A DNA stretch of 64,000 nt from NCBI GenBank assembly GCA_014529385.2, contig CM043960.1, positions 30,691,396 to 30,755,395 on the forward strand, given 5' to 3'. The notes under the pieces were generated by a model. The model was not told the origin of the DNA and searched no databases. It saw nothing but the letters and a program-made list of their open reading frames with translations. The position numbers were made by a program, and so were the translations under genes. The stretch is from Adiantum capillus-veneris. Lineage: Eukaryota; Streptophyta; Polypodiopsida; Polypodiales; Pteridaceae. Positions 1 to 10,880 of the stretch are shown here, piece after piece (position 1 is the stretch's first letter; every line of letters starts with the position of its first letter).

Positions 1-1
1 T

Positions 2-933
2 ATTCATAAATATGTAGACAACTTTTGGGATTTACATCTCAAGGCCACTATGTACAAAAAGATGGATTTTGGAGAGCAAAAACAAAAATTTTGTGCGGGT
101 TTATCTGAGGATATGGCGGAGTATGTTAACTCCCGAAGGCCTCGTACCATATCTGTGGTCATACACCATACCATGGTGGTTTCAAGAATCAACTTCCAAC
201 AAGGGGCTAAGAGAAATGTTAAGCCCATGGAAAACAAGGACCGTAATGAGCCTAAGGGGAAGGACAATGTCCAAAAGTCTCCCAAAGGCAACGCCAACAA
301 CAAAGCTAAGGAGAAGGGAGTTTATAAAGGAAAAAATAAACTCTCTACTGAAGAGCTAGAGTGTTATAAAAAAGATAACTATTGTTTCAAGTGCGGGGAG
401 CAAGGGCATGCCTATCGTGCTTTCCCCCACAAGAATACACGTAATGAGTCTCCTAGAGCTACCTTGGTTGAAATTCAAGAAGAGGATTCTCATCACAAAG
501 GATCTCCTCTATGTCATGCTTGGGGAAAGATAAGAGACCATGATGCTTTCATTCTGTTTGACCCTGGGTCTACTCACAATTTCATATCCACAGAGTTGGC
601 CACCAAGCTAGGCATCCAAGCCTATGAGAGACGGGAGATGTCCTACCTACCGATGGTGCTTTCAAGGGGCAAGAAGCATCAGTTACTCCCTTAATTGGGA
701 AATTGAAGCTCCATGTCCAAAGCTATGTGGACAAGGAGGATTTCGTCATCTCTCCTCTCAAGCATGAGGATGTAATCATAGGAGCACCATGGTTTGATCG
801 CATGGCTACCAATGTTAAATTCCCTGAAAGGCAAATCTACTTTAGGTTTAAGAAAAAAAATATGTACATAGATGCTAAGGAGTTGGTAGCACCATACACA
901 TTGTACATAAGCAAACTTTCAATAAGTCAATAA
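2..933 (+). pseudogene. Ty3/gypsy gag C-terminus and aspartic protease fragment (element E0)
   Basis: The frame is open from base 2 to 694, so the gag start lies outside the window. It encodes the end of a capsid-type domain, a Lys/Asn-rich linker and a zinc knuckle (CFKCGEQGHAYRAF) whose last Cys is Phe. Then comes a retropepsin motif FDPGSTHNFIS, where the usual DSG is DPG. A frameshift near 676-700 moves the protease C-terminal half (IIGAPWFDRMATN) to another frame, ending at 933. In an intact element this polyprotein would package RNA and process itself. The element is cut at 958 by E1; its RT resumes at 19437. The changed knuckle and active-site residues and the frameshift show that this is a relic. 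Confidence 0.85.
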
Positions 934-958
934 AGAGCTCCATTTCCGTGTACATGAT

Positions 959-1856
959 TGTGGGACGGGTGTCTAACCTCACTCTTATCGTATTGCAAAC
1001 ATAGCGAGAACCACAAATATAATTCTCAATCCATGGGACGAAGCTGACTTGACTAGTGCATAGATGCTACAAGAGGTTGTCAATCTCTTGGAAAACAACA
1101 AACAACTTGCATCTCAGGCTACACTCAAATGACTGAAATCATCAAAAGCTAATTTCTCATCGGCAAACAAATCACATCCGTTACAACATCAAACGACATC
1201 CAAACATAATGAAACTTCTAGGACATGTTTATAAGACCTAAACACACATGCTTATGGTCTCAAATCTAACTTTAAGTCAAGTGGAGAAATTGTAATTATT
1301 AACAGCAGTGAGTTTTTGACCTAGTCGTTTTCGACCCAGAATGCATCTAAATGCTTAGCAATGATGCCCAAATACCCCAGCTATACTTAGTTTTTTATTT
1401 TAAAGCTAAAATTACTACTTATGATGAAATTAGGATGCGGGTCGGTGACACCAAAAGCTACAAAATACCATGAAAATCTTACGTCAATGCGTAGAGCTCT
1501 TACCTGCGGTTGCAATGTAACAGACGCGATTGCAATGTGACAACCGAGGAGGGAGTAGGAAGCGCGAGAAGGAGAGAAGTGAGTGCCGTTAGCTCATGCT
1601 ATGTTTCTATTATCCAAAAACCTATAAAATTTGGCTTTTATACCTTAGCCAAGGTTTTTGGTGGTGAAAACTAATAATCTGGGAGCTCTAACTAAGACAG
1701 GTTAATACAATCTGGAAGCTTGTAGCCCTGGCTCATCAATTACAATCTTTATCCAAAAACTAGGATTTACAATATTCCCGATTCATCAAAATAATAAATG
1801 TTTTTACAATGAAAGCTCCGAAAAATTGTATATGAGTTAGCTTGCTGCTGCCAACA
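959..1856 (-). repeat. E1 3' LTR (898 bp)
   Basis: It aligns along its length with 18574-19431. Shared blocks include the start TGTGGGACGGGTGTCTAACC, an internal GACGCGATTGCAATGTGACA block and the end near GCTTGCTGCT. It begins TG and ends CA on the + strand. Compared with the other copy it has about 55 extra bases near 1029-1085. The copies differ at many positions, so the insertion is old. Confidence 0.92.
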
Positions 1857-1876
1857 TTCCATCCCTCCTCGCCTGT
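1857..1876 (-). promoter_or_regulatory. E1 polypurine tract
   Basis: On the - strand the bases directly upstream of the 3' LTR are GGCGAGGAGGGATGGAA, a purine-rich tract in the position where plus-strand DNA synthesis is primed. Position and composition both fit. Confidence 0.75.
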
Positions 1877-2986
1877 GTCGTCCCTTGACACAGCTTTATG
1901 GGCTGAAGTAATCTTTGGGTTGACGGCTGGCGAGGTGGTCTTCAAGCACATGGAGTGCTTTTTCATATCTGAGTGTAATGGAATTTGCCTATTCAATTTG
2001 ACAGTAGCGGAATTTAATGAGAGTACTTTCAAGAAATGATTTTGTGAGCATAGCGGGTTGACATAATTGAAGATAGCAACATAATCATAGCAATTAGTTA
2101 ACTTGGCATAGACAATACTTTTGCAAGAGAGAGAATTTAGAGAACATGACAACAGTTGAGGACCGGATTTATGTGGAGCCGGTCCCCCCTCCAATAGGCA
2201 TTTGTATTATGATTTCTCCCATAAAGAGAGAGACTTGTTACAATACATTCTTTGTGTTCCTTGTGACCTAGGTGAAGCAATGAAGATGGAAAGCTTCATG
2301 CATCACCATCATAGCATAACCTAAACTTGAAGAAAGCTTTAACTATACCAAGCCTCAGTCCCAAGACCTCAAACACCTTCGAAGGTGGAGAGAGCTAGCA
2401 GGGAATGAGGAAGAAGAAACATTTCATACGAGAAAGAGCTAGTTCCTCACTTATCATAACTCTTGTGCTAGCATACATAATAGCATAGTGATGAAGAATA
2501 AATAGATGGCAAGCTCAAGCATTGAAGCATGGCTCTTGGATGGATTTGCACTCCATAGCCAAGAGTGTTGGTGTAGGCTCTCAACCTCTACTTGCTTGGA
2601 GAAAGAGAGGGAGCTCTTGCACTTTGCATAGTACACCATGAGAGTGTTTGTGAGTGTGTGTGGGTGATTATACCCCCTAAGCACCCCCCTAGCTTGCTTG
2701 GGTCGACCCCCCCTTGTAGCTCATGCTTGAAGCTCATTGGACCCCTCCAGGCCTAGCCAATCACAAGCAGGAGCCATTACAAGCAACATGGATAGCCTTG
2801 GGACAAGTTTCCCCCTTTCCCCTTTGAGAGAGAGGACTTGATAAATGAAAAATAAATTAATTAAATATCCTTTATTATCATTGGACCCCTTGGGTGGCCA
2901 ACCAATAGGTTTCAGGCACACCATGAGGGCAACATGAGGAGGAACTTGACAAGTGTCCTTGCTGCCTCTTCAAGCTGGGGCTTCCC

Positions 2987-2988
<2 letters not shown>

Positions 2989-3018
<30 letters not shown>
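2989..3018. repeat. (GT)15 microsatellite
   Basis: Uninterrupted GT dinucleotide run inside the LTR-like copy. The related LTR at 38668-40280 has a much longer CA run at the matching place. Confidence 0.95.
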
Positions 3019-3019
<1 letters not shown>

Positions 3020-3135
3020 CTCTCTCATTCCCCCGCCCCCCTTGTAGGCTCGCCCCCCTCCTTGTAGGGATCTTTTTGACTTTGGATGATCAAGCCCCTT
3101 AGTCATCAAGCATGGCTAAGCACTTGAAGTAGGGG

Positions 3136-3345
3136 GTGTTCCCACAAGCATCTCAGGCAAGCTTCTCAAGGCACTTCAAGCACCTTAATCATGCACCAAG
3201 TCAAGCACCTCAAGCATGGAGCCAGTCAAGCACCTCAAGCATCTTAATCAAGCATCTTAATCAAGCACCTCAAGCAGGACAAGCACCTCAAGCACGACAA
3301 GCACCTCGAGTTTGGGCCGGGTTCCCACCTCAAGCTCAGCCCTAG
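3136..3345. repeat. Minisatellite of CAAGCACCT-type units
   Basis: Short degenerate units (CAAGCACCT, CAAGCATCT, AATCAAGCA) repeat over about 200 bases. The + strand reading frame across it is only low-complexity Gln/Ala/Ser and is not taken as a gene. Confidence 0.7.
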
Positions 3346-3585
3346 CTTACCTAAGGTCAAAGGACTTTTACACACATTATTGGAGGTCTTCAATGAAGAT
3401 AACCTAAGGTCTTATGCTCCATTGATTAGCCTTGCTCTTGATAGACCATCTCCCATTTGGGCCCCTTTACTATTGGCCCCGTGTTGAGATAGATCTATAA
3501 GCACATATCTATATCTTAACACTTGTTCCCGTTTATTCTCCTGCATTAAGTGATCAATTTAATATGAGAAAATCATTTGGGTTGG

Positions 3586-6123
3586 TTAGATATTAGATTT
3601 TATGACATTACCTCTTCTCTCTTTGTCAGGTATCTGCAAGAATTGCATGGTGACTCTGTTTTGAAGCTCAATGATTGAGTAGCCAACAAACCTGTGGTTG
3701 CTTATCAGTGGCATAAATATCTTCATTTGCCAAGTGATGAACCCTGTATAAAATGCTTCCCCAAACGCCAACATATTGCTTGAAGGCAAAAACATGCATC
3801 GGACGTAGAAGCCGTAAAGAACTTCTTCGAAAGGCTGGCCACTTAGGTCGTAGCAGAGACCCTTATTGCCTTCAAGGAACGGCATCTGTGGTGTCCCTGC
3901 TTGCTCTGGCTCGTGAAAGGCTTCAATACATGTGAGCAGCATTTAGAAGATCTTGTATAGCACATCACATGAGAGGTCAGGAAGGCTCTTGAAGAATGTC
4001 ATGGCGCTTGTTAGGGTTTTCACCATGTATTCCTCTGTTTTGCCGGCCCCTGCTCTGGAGATGGCAATCTTGGATAGTTCAGCCATGTAGGCCGCTTCTT
4101 AGTTAGTGCTTCATGTGCTTGCCATGTCCTTACCCGTGGTACAGGCCAAAAGGTTGGGTCTTTTTGAAGGGTTACAGGTGCTCTTGTGAGCAGAATCAAA
4201 TATCTGGGATTCTTGTTCAACCAGATCTTTCTCCACTTGGGGTGGACATCCTCTATGTCATCTTCCTGCATATCTTTATATAGTCTTTCTTTTACCTGTA
4301 ACAACTCTACTTTGATCAAAGGATATGGCAATTATTGTTGATGCCATTGGGAATTGATTTGGCTGGGAGTGAGTTGAGTGACATTAACTGAATGAAGAAC
4401 TCTAAACTCCGAATCCATCGCTGCTTTCCATTGTTCATCTGTATCCTGAGCAACCTGTTCTTTGAGTGCATCTTCCTCAGCTTTAGACAGCTGGACCATG
4501 GGCACTTGCTCAATATCTGTGAGTGGTACTTGAAAGTCTTCTTCTCCTCCTAGCCCTTTTGTCGGCTGTGTTTCCATCTTAGCAAAAGAGATTGATGAAA
4601 TTTCAATAATTGGTTGCTCAGAGGTACCAGTTTCTTCTTGTGTTTCTGGTTGTCCTTCTCTCAGTAGCTGATTGATTCTCTTTAGCTCTGCTATCTCCTT
4701 GAGTAGTTGTTCTTCGCGTTGTACTCACATTAGTGCAAGGTCTCTTCTTTGGGATTGCTGTAGCTGTAGCTCTAACTCGAGATCCTTTTTCTTCTTTTCC
4801 AATGCCTTATATACTTAATTTGTACCTTTGATTGAGGCAATTGCGGGATTTTCCCTTATCTGTCAAAAAAATTTTGCCTGATCATTGATCTTTTGCTCGG
4901 AGCAGAGATGCGTTTTCTACATCAAGCTGCACTTGGATCTTCTGTACTGATAGAGTCGTGGTTAAGAGTTCATTTGTTACCTCTTTCAGCTATTGTTCTT
5001 TGATTTTGTAGGTATCTGTTAACTTGGTGAGAAGTTCACCCATTTCCTCCATTTCCTTTTGTTGCTTCTCTTTGGTGAGCTGGTGTTGTTCGGCTTCAGT
5101 TTTCAACTCGTGGATTTGTCTTTGCAGATCTGTAATGACGTTCATCTTGTCCTCTAGCTCTCCTTGTAGAGCATCGATGACCATTTCAAGCTCTCTAGCC
5201 TTAGCACTACGGCTAAGTGCTGCTTCTCGCATGTTTGTTATCATCATCTGCATCTGCTTGGCATATTCACTGCTATAAACTTCGTGGGAGCTTTCAGCAA
5301 ATTCTTCATCTGGCTTGTAAACTCTCTTTGACGATCGTGTGGTTCTGGGAGAAGGATGTGCAGACACAATCCATGTGTTCTGATCTGGGGCAGGTGGAAA
5401 ATTGTCTGCCATGCCAATATCATGGTATGCTATTCTTGCCAGTACTTTAGGCGTGCCCATATAGGTGATTTTACCTTCTTTTTTGGTTCCCTTCAGCGTT
5501 GTTAGCACATACTGCGCGTGATCGATTGGTTGATTGGTTGTCAACTTCAACACTTGGGTGAAGGTAGTCACAACTGCATGATTAGGGGTGGTGTACTGTG
5601 GCGGTCTCTTTGATAGAAAGTGGAAGTGTTGATGATACAACCGCGCTGGTTCTTCCACTTGCCTTTGGATGAGGCCAGCAAAGGTTGCAGCAGCAATCTC
5701 CTTGGTGAAGGTGCATGCTGTTTTCCTATCTTGAGCCCGCATTGTCATCCCTTCAGTAGGAAACTTCAGTGCCTCGGCCACAATTTCCTTTGTGATAACC
5801 ACCTCAACTTTCTGTCCTTGTTGGTCAATAATTTGGGCCAAAGCATGTTCTTTAATTATAGACAACAACTCATAGGCTTTCTGGAAATCTACATCACATG
5901 GCTCTTGGTCACAGAAATCCTTGAGGCCCAGCCTCCTATTAGCTTCTTTTGTGTCTGGCTTTGCAACGACATCATAGAGTTTTTCTCAAGCTGTTCTCTA
6001 GACAAGTATGTTGCCTTGGCCGTCTTTACTAAACTTGGGTCCAGGTGGTAGGGTGGCAGCTCTTGCAGCTTCTCTTTTTAGGATACCCTCTTGTTGGCCT
6101 TCTTTGCAGCTTGCATTGCTCCT
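3586..6123 (-). pseudogene. Additional 3' ORF of E1 with long coiled coil (unrecognised)
   Basis: A long coding-like stretch downstream of integrase on the element's coding strand. The best part is 292 codons (5868-4990). Its first ~190 residues are a mixed alpha/beta-looking region (VVITKEIVAEALKFP, then FLSKRPPQYTTPNHAVVT). Its last ~95 residues are a heptad-rich coiled coil with many Glu, Lys and Gln (LEMVIDALQGELEDKMNVI). Coding similarity in another frame extends upstream to about 6123, with a stop and a frameshift near 6000. Shorter same-strand pieces continue at 4577-4332, 4331-4020 and 3942-3586. I recognise no family. Its place, where some plant Ty3 elements carry env-like or extra ORFs, suggests an accessory structural protein, but no signal peptide or membrane segment is visible. 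Confidence 0.55.
3607..3622 (-). promoter_or_regulatory. Purine tract before the internal LTR-like copy
   Basis: On the - strand AAAGAGAGAAGAGGTAA precedes TGTCATAAAATC. E0 has a similar purine run (CAAGAGAGAGGAA) directly before its LTR at 38668. This suggests that the copy is the 3' end of an element with its priming tract, rather than a random solo LTR. Confidence 0.5.
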
Positions 6124-7946
6124 GTTAAGTGAATACAATGTCAAAATTAGAATTTTTTTGCAATTAACTTATTGGTAAACTTGACAAATTTTGACCTAAA
6201 CATATTCAATACACCTAGAACAAGTCCTAAATTGAATTTGGTAAAGTTTTGTCTTGTCGGCATCACTTCATGCTTTCTCGACTCTGAAATCATCAATTTT
6301 TGTGACTACATGGCCTGTGGAGTTGATTAGTCACTTTTGAAGCTATGGACTTGTCCGCTACATAGTCCTGAAACTACCCATTCAATTTTGGCCCAATTGG
6401 AGTCAATTTGACTTCAAATGTCAAATTTGACGCTTTGTAGCCTTCAAGATGTTTTTTGCTTTTTGAGAGCTTGCCTTGACTATTTTTATGAAACCATCCA
6501 TGTACATTGTGTATAGACCCAGTCTCCAAGCTGTCTGTGGAGTCAGAATCCAATTCTGGCATCTGCAAAAAACCCAGCATTTCTACTTGGGACCTCCCTT
6601 GATCCCTACCGAATGGTCATCTGGTGATATAGACGTGTTCTATTACATAGGGGCATGCTACAATTCAAGTCTCGTCCGATTTGGTTGAGCTGACAGGCCG
6701 TTGTGGTCAAATTTTGGTCGTAGGACTTCGTGCACTGCTCGATTTCTAGGGTTTTTTTCATGGGTTTAAACTAGCTACCGGCCATATAGAAGTGATGATT
6801 GATAAGTATAGAACTTACCCCTCATGTTTCGTGTGAGAGGACACTGTAAACGGGCGACTGTGGACTCCGAAAACGATGCGAAGAAGATCGAAAGCTCTCT
6901 CTCCAAGGGCAACTAGTGGAAATGAGGTGATTTTGGGCTACCTCGGATATCTATACTCGGACTTCCCCAACTATTTTTTCCAAATTTCCTTGTTAGTCCT
7001 ACTAGGCCGTGAAATCTATGTTAGACTCAAAAATTTTCTCAATCGGATCGTGTAGCTCATTTTGCAAAAAATTGCGAAAGTAGGCCTTGGCTGCCTAATT
7101 TAGGTTTCCCGCTTCTATCTGCCGATTTGATTGAAATTTTTTGAGCATGTCTGCCTTGTCCTTTTGATCATCAATGTATCTTCAATTTTTCCATTTGAGC
7201 TTGTTTAATATTTATTATTAATTTTTGACTGTTTATTAAAAAAATCAAAGAAAATAACAAAATTCGCTAAAAAAGCAAAGTGAAAATCCAATAATTATGA
7301 AAATCCATTGAAAAACATAGATTTATTGTTTTTTATTGTATTTCTCCATTTTTAAGTCCCAATATCAAGAAAAATGTTGAAAAATAACAAAAAAGACAAA
7401 TTTTTGATGATTTTCTCATATATATACACTATTTACACTCATCAGGGAGATGTTGTCGGTTAAAATTTTCCCTATTGATGATTTGTTAAGGGAATTTTCA
7501 GGTAATTTTGCAAAAGATCACACGTTAACATCAAACTTTTTCCTCCCTCTTCAAACATTGCCCTTAATTACTTAGTTCCCTTCCACCTCTCCTAGATGGT
7601 GTATTCCCGGAGGACTGTGTGCATGGGTTGAACAATCGTGTCTATGAATAGCCTTGGTTGGCTCTACCATGATTTGAAGATCAATGCAGTTAAAACCATT
7701 ACGTTGTGCAAGAGTTGGGTCTTGAGTAATTAACTCAAGGGTTTTTGATGTCGAGGTTTTCTTTTGCTGTCTTCTAAAGAGAAAATCTTGTAGCTTGTGT
7801 GTTCTTGCTTTACTGTACCATCAGGATGCTTTGGCACGCCGATGTTTTGGACTGTCGGTATCAATAATGCTGGTCATCGAGCTTTTATCTGCCATTGGTA
7901 TCTGGGTTTGTCTTGGTCAGAATGTTGTGGTTGAGTCTTCTGAGAC
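6124..7946. other. E1 interval without recognisable gene
   Basis: About 1.8 kb between the second protease-like domain and the coiled-coil ORF. Only short frames occur on either strand. Around 7200-7440 the sequence is strongly A/T-rich with poly-A and poly-T runs. I see no gene, terminal repeat or conserved motif. It may be a spacer or degraded coding sequence. Confidence 0.5.
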
Positions 7947-8590
7947 TTAACTCTTCCATTGCTTGATCGGTTTTACAGTTTGCAGAGAAGATAAGTGCTG
8001 CTTTTTCTTCCAAATCCATTTTATTTTAGGGTTCCTGCTCACTTTGTGTTGTGACCCTTGGAACCATCTTTGGTACAATAGATGATGTTTTGGGCACCTA
8101 GATTTGAATCGGCTTGTCCTTAAGCTCTTCTTTTGGTACCCAAATTTTCCTGACTCCTTGCATGCTACTTCTAGAATTTTCTTGTTGATAGGATGGAAAA
8201 GATTGATTGCTTTGTGGTTTTCTCTATTGATAACCTCCTTTCCATTCCTCTTTGCTTGGTGCAATTGGAACAATGAGTTGTCCGTCTTTAGGTGGTGATA
8301 GCTTGAGCTGATTGGTATCCCAATCTGGTACTGCCTTGTAAGTCCGCATCCATGAGATTCCAAGAATCATTGTTTCATTCATGTGTTCATCTGATAAGCA
8401 TACAAATTGACGAGGGCATGAACAACCATGTACTATCACTTCTTAGTTGACTACAAAGACTAACTTGTTGCTTTCTTGTACGTGGAATAACTGACTCCAT
8501 TTACTTGAGCTTCTGTATTGACCAACGCATTTATGCTATGATTGTTCAGTTGTACTTTGATGCGAAGGCCATTCCATCTAACCATTCATC
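7947..8590 (-). pseudogene. Second retropepsin-like domain after E1 integrase
   Basis: Immediately after the integrase frame, on the same strand, is a retropepsin-like unit. The active-site position reads ALVNTEAQVNGVSYSTYK, where the family consensus is ALxDTGAQxN: Asp is Asn and Gly is Glu, both single G-to-A changes. The C-terminal flap/hydrophobic part reads MILGISWMRTYKAVPDW. It is joined to the integrase tail (STDDEWLDG) by a one-base frameshift, which suggests an original fusion. E1 already has a protease with an intact DSG between gag and RT. The E2 domain at 28708-29174 is similar (VILGHQWLEQHKAYK). With both catalytic residues lost here it could not cleave. Confidence 0.65.
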
Positions 8591-9615
8591 ATCCGTTGAC
8601 ACTACATCTTTCTGTACTTCACATACTTGGTCATCTAGTTTCAAAGATTTGATGGGAATAGGTATTTGTTGATTTTTGAGAGCAGATTTCCTTTTGAGTA
8701 CTTGAAGACCATAAACAAGGTTAAAGGGTGTAGCATTTAAAGCTGTTTTGAATGAAACTCTATAAGCCCACAGAGCAACATGGAGATTCATTTCCCAATC
8801 TTTCCGTCCTGAACTAACCACTTTAGTCAATACCGAGCTAAGAATTTTATTCGTATGCTCAGCTTGTCCATTTGCTTGTGGGTGATAGGGAGCTGATTTG
8901 TTATGGATGACCATAAATTCATTAAGCACATACTCAATTACCTCGTTGAGGAAGTGAGTTCCCCTATCACTGACAATTTCTATTGGCAGTCCATATCTTG
9001 TGAACACATACTCATATAGGAATGCGGCTATGGTTCTGGCATCATTCTTTTGAGTTGCTTTAGCCTCTGCCCACTTAGTCAAATAGTCTGTAGCTACAAT
9101 GATATAGTGAGCTTGGGTTCTATAAGTAGGTGGTTGTACTAGTGTAACAAAGTCTATACCCCATTTTGCAAAATCTCTAGCCCCCATCATTGGTCTTAAG
9201 GGCATGCTATCTACAAGGGTTGGCATTTTTGCTTGTTGACATGCATCACACCTTCAACATATTCCTTGGCATCTGCATAAAGTGTTGGCCAACATATGCT
9301 TACCATTAAGATTGATCTTGTGGTGGTCTCACTCGAAAAGTGACCTCCAGCTAATCCAGTAGGTGCTTGTTCTATAATGGGAATATATTCAACTTCATTT
9401 GCACAAAGAAGCAAATGTTGATCTTTCCCCCTTTGGTACAATTGGTTCTCGATAAGAGCATAGTCTCTTGTTTCAGTTTCAATTGCTCTTTGACAGCCTT
9501 TACTCATATGCTCATATGTAACTAGATAGTTACTCCACTTAGGAAGAGGCGACATTTGGAACAATGTTACATGCAATGTATTTTTTTTGGACACCGACCT
9601 TGAAATATTACTCAA
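8546..9615 (-). pseudogene. E1 integrase (zinc-binding domain and DDE core)
   Basis: Two overlapping frames on the - strand. The first (9615-9211) holds the linker and a zinc-binding-like region (GGHFSSETTTRSILM, WPTLYADAKEYV) whose CxxC is degraded to HVNKQKC. The second (9226-8546) is the catalytic core: first Asp in WGIDFV, second in IVSDRGTHF, and Glu in NGQAEHTNK, with the usual ~35-residue spacing between the second Asp and Glu. The three catalytic acids are present. Integrase inserts element DNA into chromosomes. No chromodomain follows; the frame runs into the protease-like domain at 8590. Confidence 0.88.
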
Positions 9616-10184
9616 GTTTTTGGCAAGAAAATGAATATAAATTTATGAATTTGGCGAGCAAAATATTTTAAAATTAAATTTTCATTTTTTCAACAAAAAA
9701 ATTAATTTAGACCTTAATTGGTCGTTTTTTTCAATATCACATGTAAGGATAAAAGGAACATCTCTTGCAACTTTTTACATAATAGAAAGAAGTGATTTAA
9801 GTAGTGCCACCTAGACTTTTCAAATAAGTATCAATGTCACAACACACCTTATATGTATTAGGGTTTTGCTAGGAAACAACATCTTGCTGAGTAGAGTAAG
9901 GTCTTTGAAATCTAGATGAAAACTAAATGAGGAAGTGTGAAGATCTCATACCTCCTACATAAAATCTAGTCAAATAAACCTACTTGGCCCTCAATCTCCC
10001 CTACCATCAAGTTCTTCAATGGGCATATCTTTGGCAACTAGCTACCAAAAACTTATAGCAAAGTCTAGAGAAAAACATCTTAAGGTCTACATCAATGAGA
10101 GCCAAAAAGAAGCTAAAAATTTTCAAGATTCACCAAATTGGCGATTTTTAGCCAAAAAAAATACAATGGTTACAAGAGGTATGG

Positions 10185-10340
10185 GTGCTTATTTTTGGCA
10201 TTGAGGACATTGTTTTACAAATGAGTGAACATCCCTCCTCATAGTTGGCCAAAATACTCCAAGTCTCAAGATTCGTCACATAGTTTGGTCTTCCACAAAG
10301 TGAAGTCCTACTAAGGTAATTTGTGCTTGACTTAGGTATT
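10185..10340 (-). pseudogene. Extra integrase-type zinc-binding domain in E1
   Basis: The - strand frame here reads GLHFVEDQTM, a stop, then RILRLGVFWPTMRRDVHSF and VKQCPQCQK. This matches the HHCC zinc-binding pattern of Ty3 integrases (ILxxGxxWPTMxxD followed by CxxC). A second, poorer copy of the same domain lies about 0.9 kb further on at 9240-9350, next to the DDE core. The DNA between them (9616-10180) has no clear coding sequence. This looks like a duplicated or rearranged RNase H-integrase junction. The call rests on short motif matches. Confidence 0.55.
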
Positions 10341-10400
10341 GGGTTTTCTCCTTAGGATTAATGCATAAAAGAAAATTTTTCGATTTATTTTTTACAACCT

Positions 10401-10880
10401 TCAAGCTAGTAATTGATACATAGCTGATTGCTCAATTAATCCAGTCGTAATAGGAAGTGGTATTTGCGAATCCACTTGAGCTATGGTCATCAATGATACC
10501 ATGTTTTCCAACCATCGAGGTATCATTTCCAGGGAGAACAAATATGAATTTGGTAGATCATCATCTACTCCCTTAGGTGGTTCTCCTAAAACAATCCTTG
10601 ACAAATGATATGCTCTTTGATGAGAGGTGCCCTTTTTCACAACTACAATGAAATCAAATTCGAAAAGAATGATGAACCATCTCACTATTCTTCCTCTGTT
10701 GCATAGCCTATTGACCAAGTACAATAAGGCTTGGTGGTCCACAAAGAACACAAATTTGTTGGCTAATAGGTAATGTCTATACTTTTTTATGGCATAGATC
10801 ATTCCTAATCCTTCCCTTTTGGTGGGTTTTTCTCTGCCATATTCAATTGTTTACTAGCATAAGAAATAGGAAAATCAATT
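10401..10880 (-). pseudogene. E1 RNase H domain
   Basis: The - strand frame contains KYRHYLLANKFVFFVDHQAL, followed by GRIVRWFIILFEFDF, VVKKGTSHQRA and HLSR, the usual end of a Ty3 RNase H and its junction to integrase. The Asp in VDHQAL is a catalytic residue. The N-terminal part around 10800-10880 (EYGREKPTKREGLGMIYAIK) is in a shifted frame. RNase H removes RNA from the RNA/DNA hybrid during reverse transcription. Confidence 0.85.

Larger units (their letters stand above)
1974..3606 (-). repeat. LTR-like copy inside E1, related to the E0 3' LTR
   Basis: Read on the - strand it begins TGTCATAAAATC and matches the E0 LTR at 38668-40280, read on the + strand, block by block. Shared blocks include AATGATTTTCTCAT near the start, a CA/GT microsatellite, GGTCCTCAACTGTTGTCA and a TTACACTCAG end. 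Lengths are similar (about 1.63 and 1.61 kb). The right end is approximate. It lies between the coiled-coil ORF and E1's own polypurine tract, so E1 carries LTR sequence of another family within its 3' region. Confidence 0.6.

Noticed and set aside
1842-2194. Frames on both strands in the E1 3' end
   Set aside because: They lie in LTR and LTR-like DNA and show no protein family.
5024-6051. + strand frames antisense to the coiled-coil ORF
   Set aside because: Cys/Ser-rich shadows of the - strand coding sequence.
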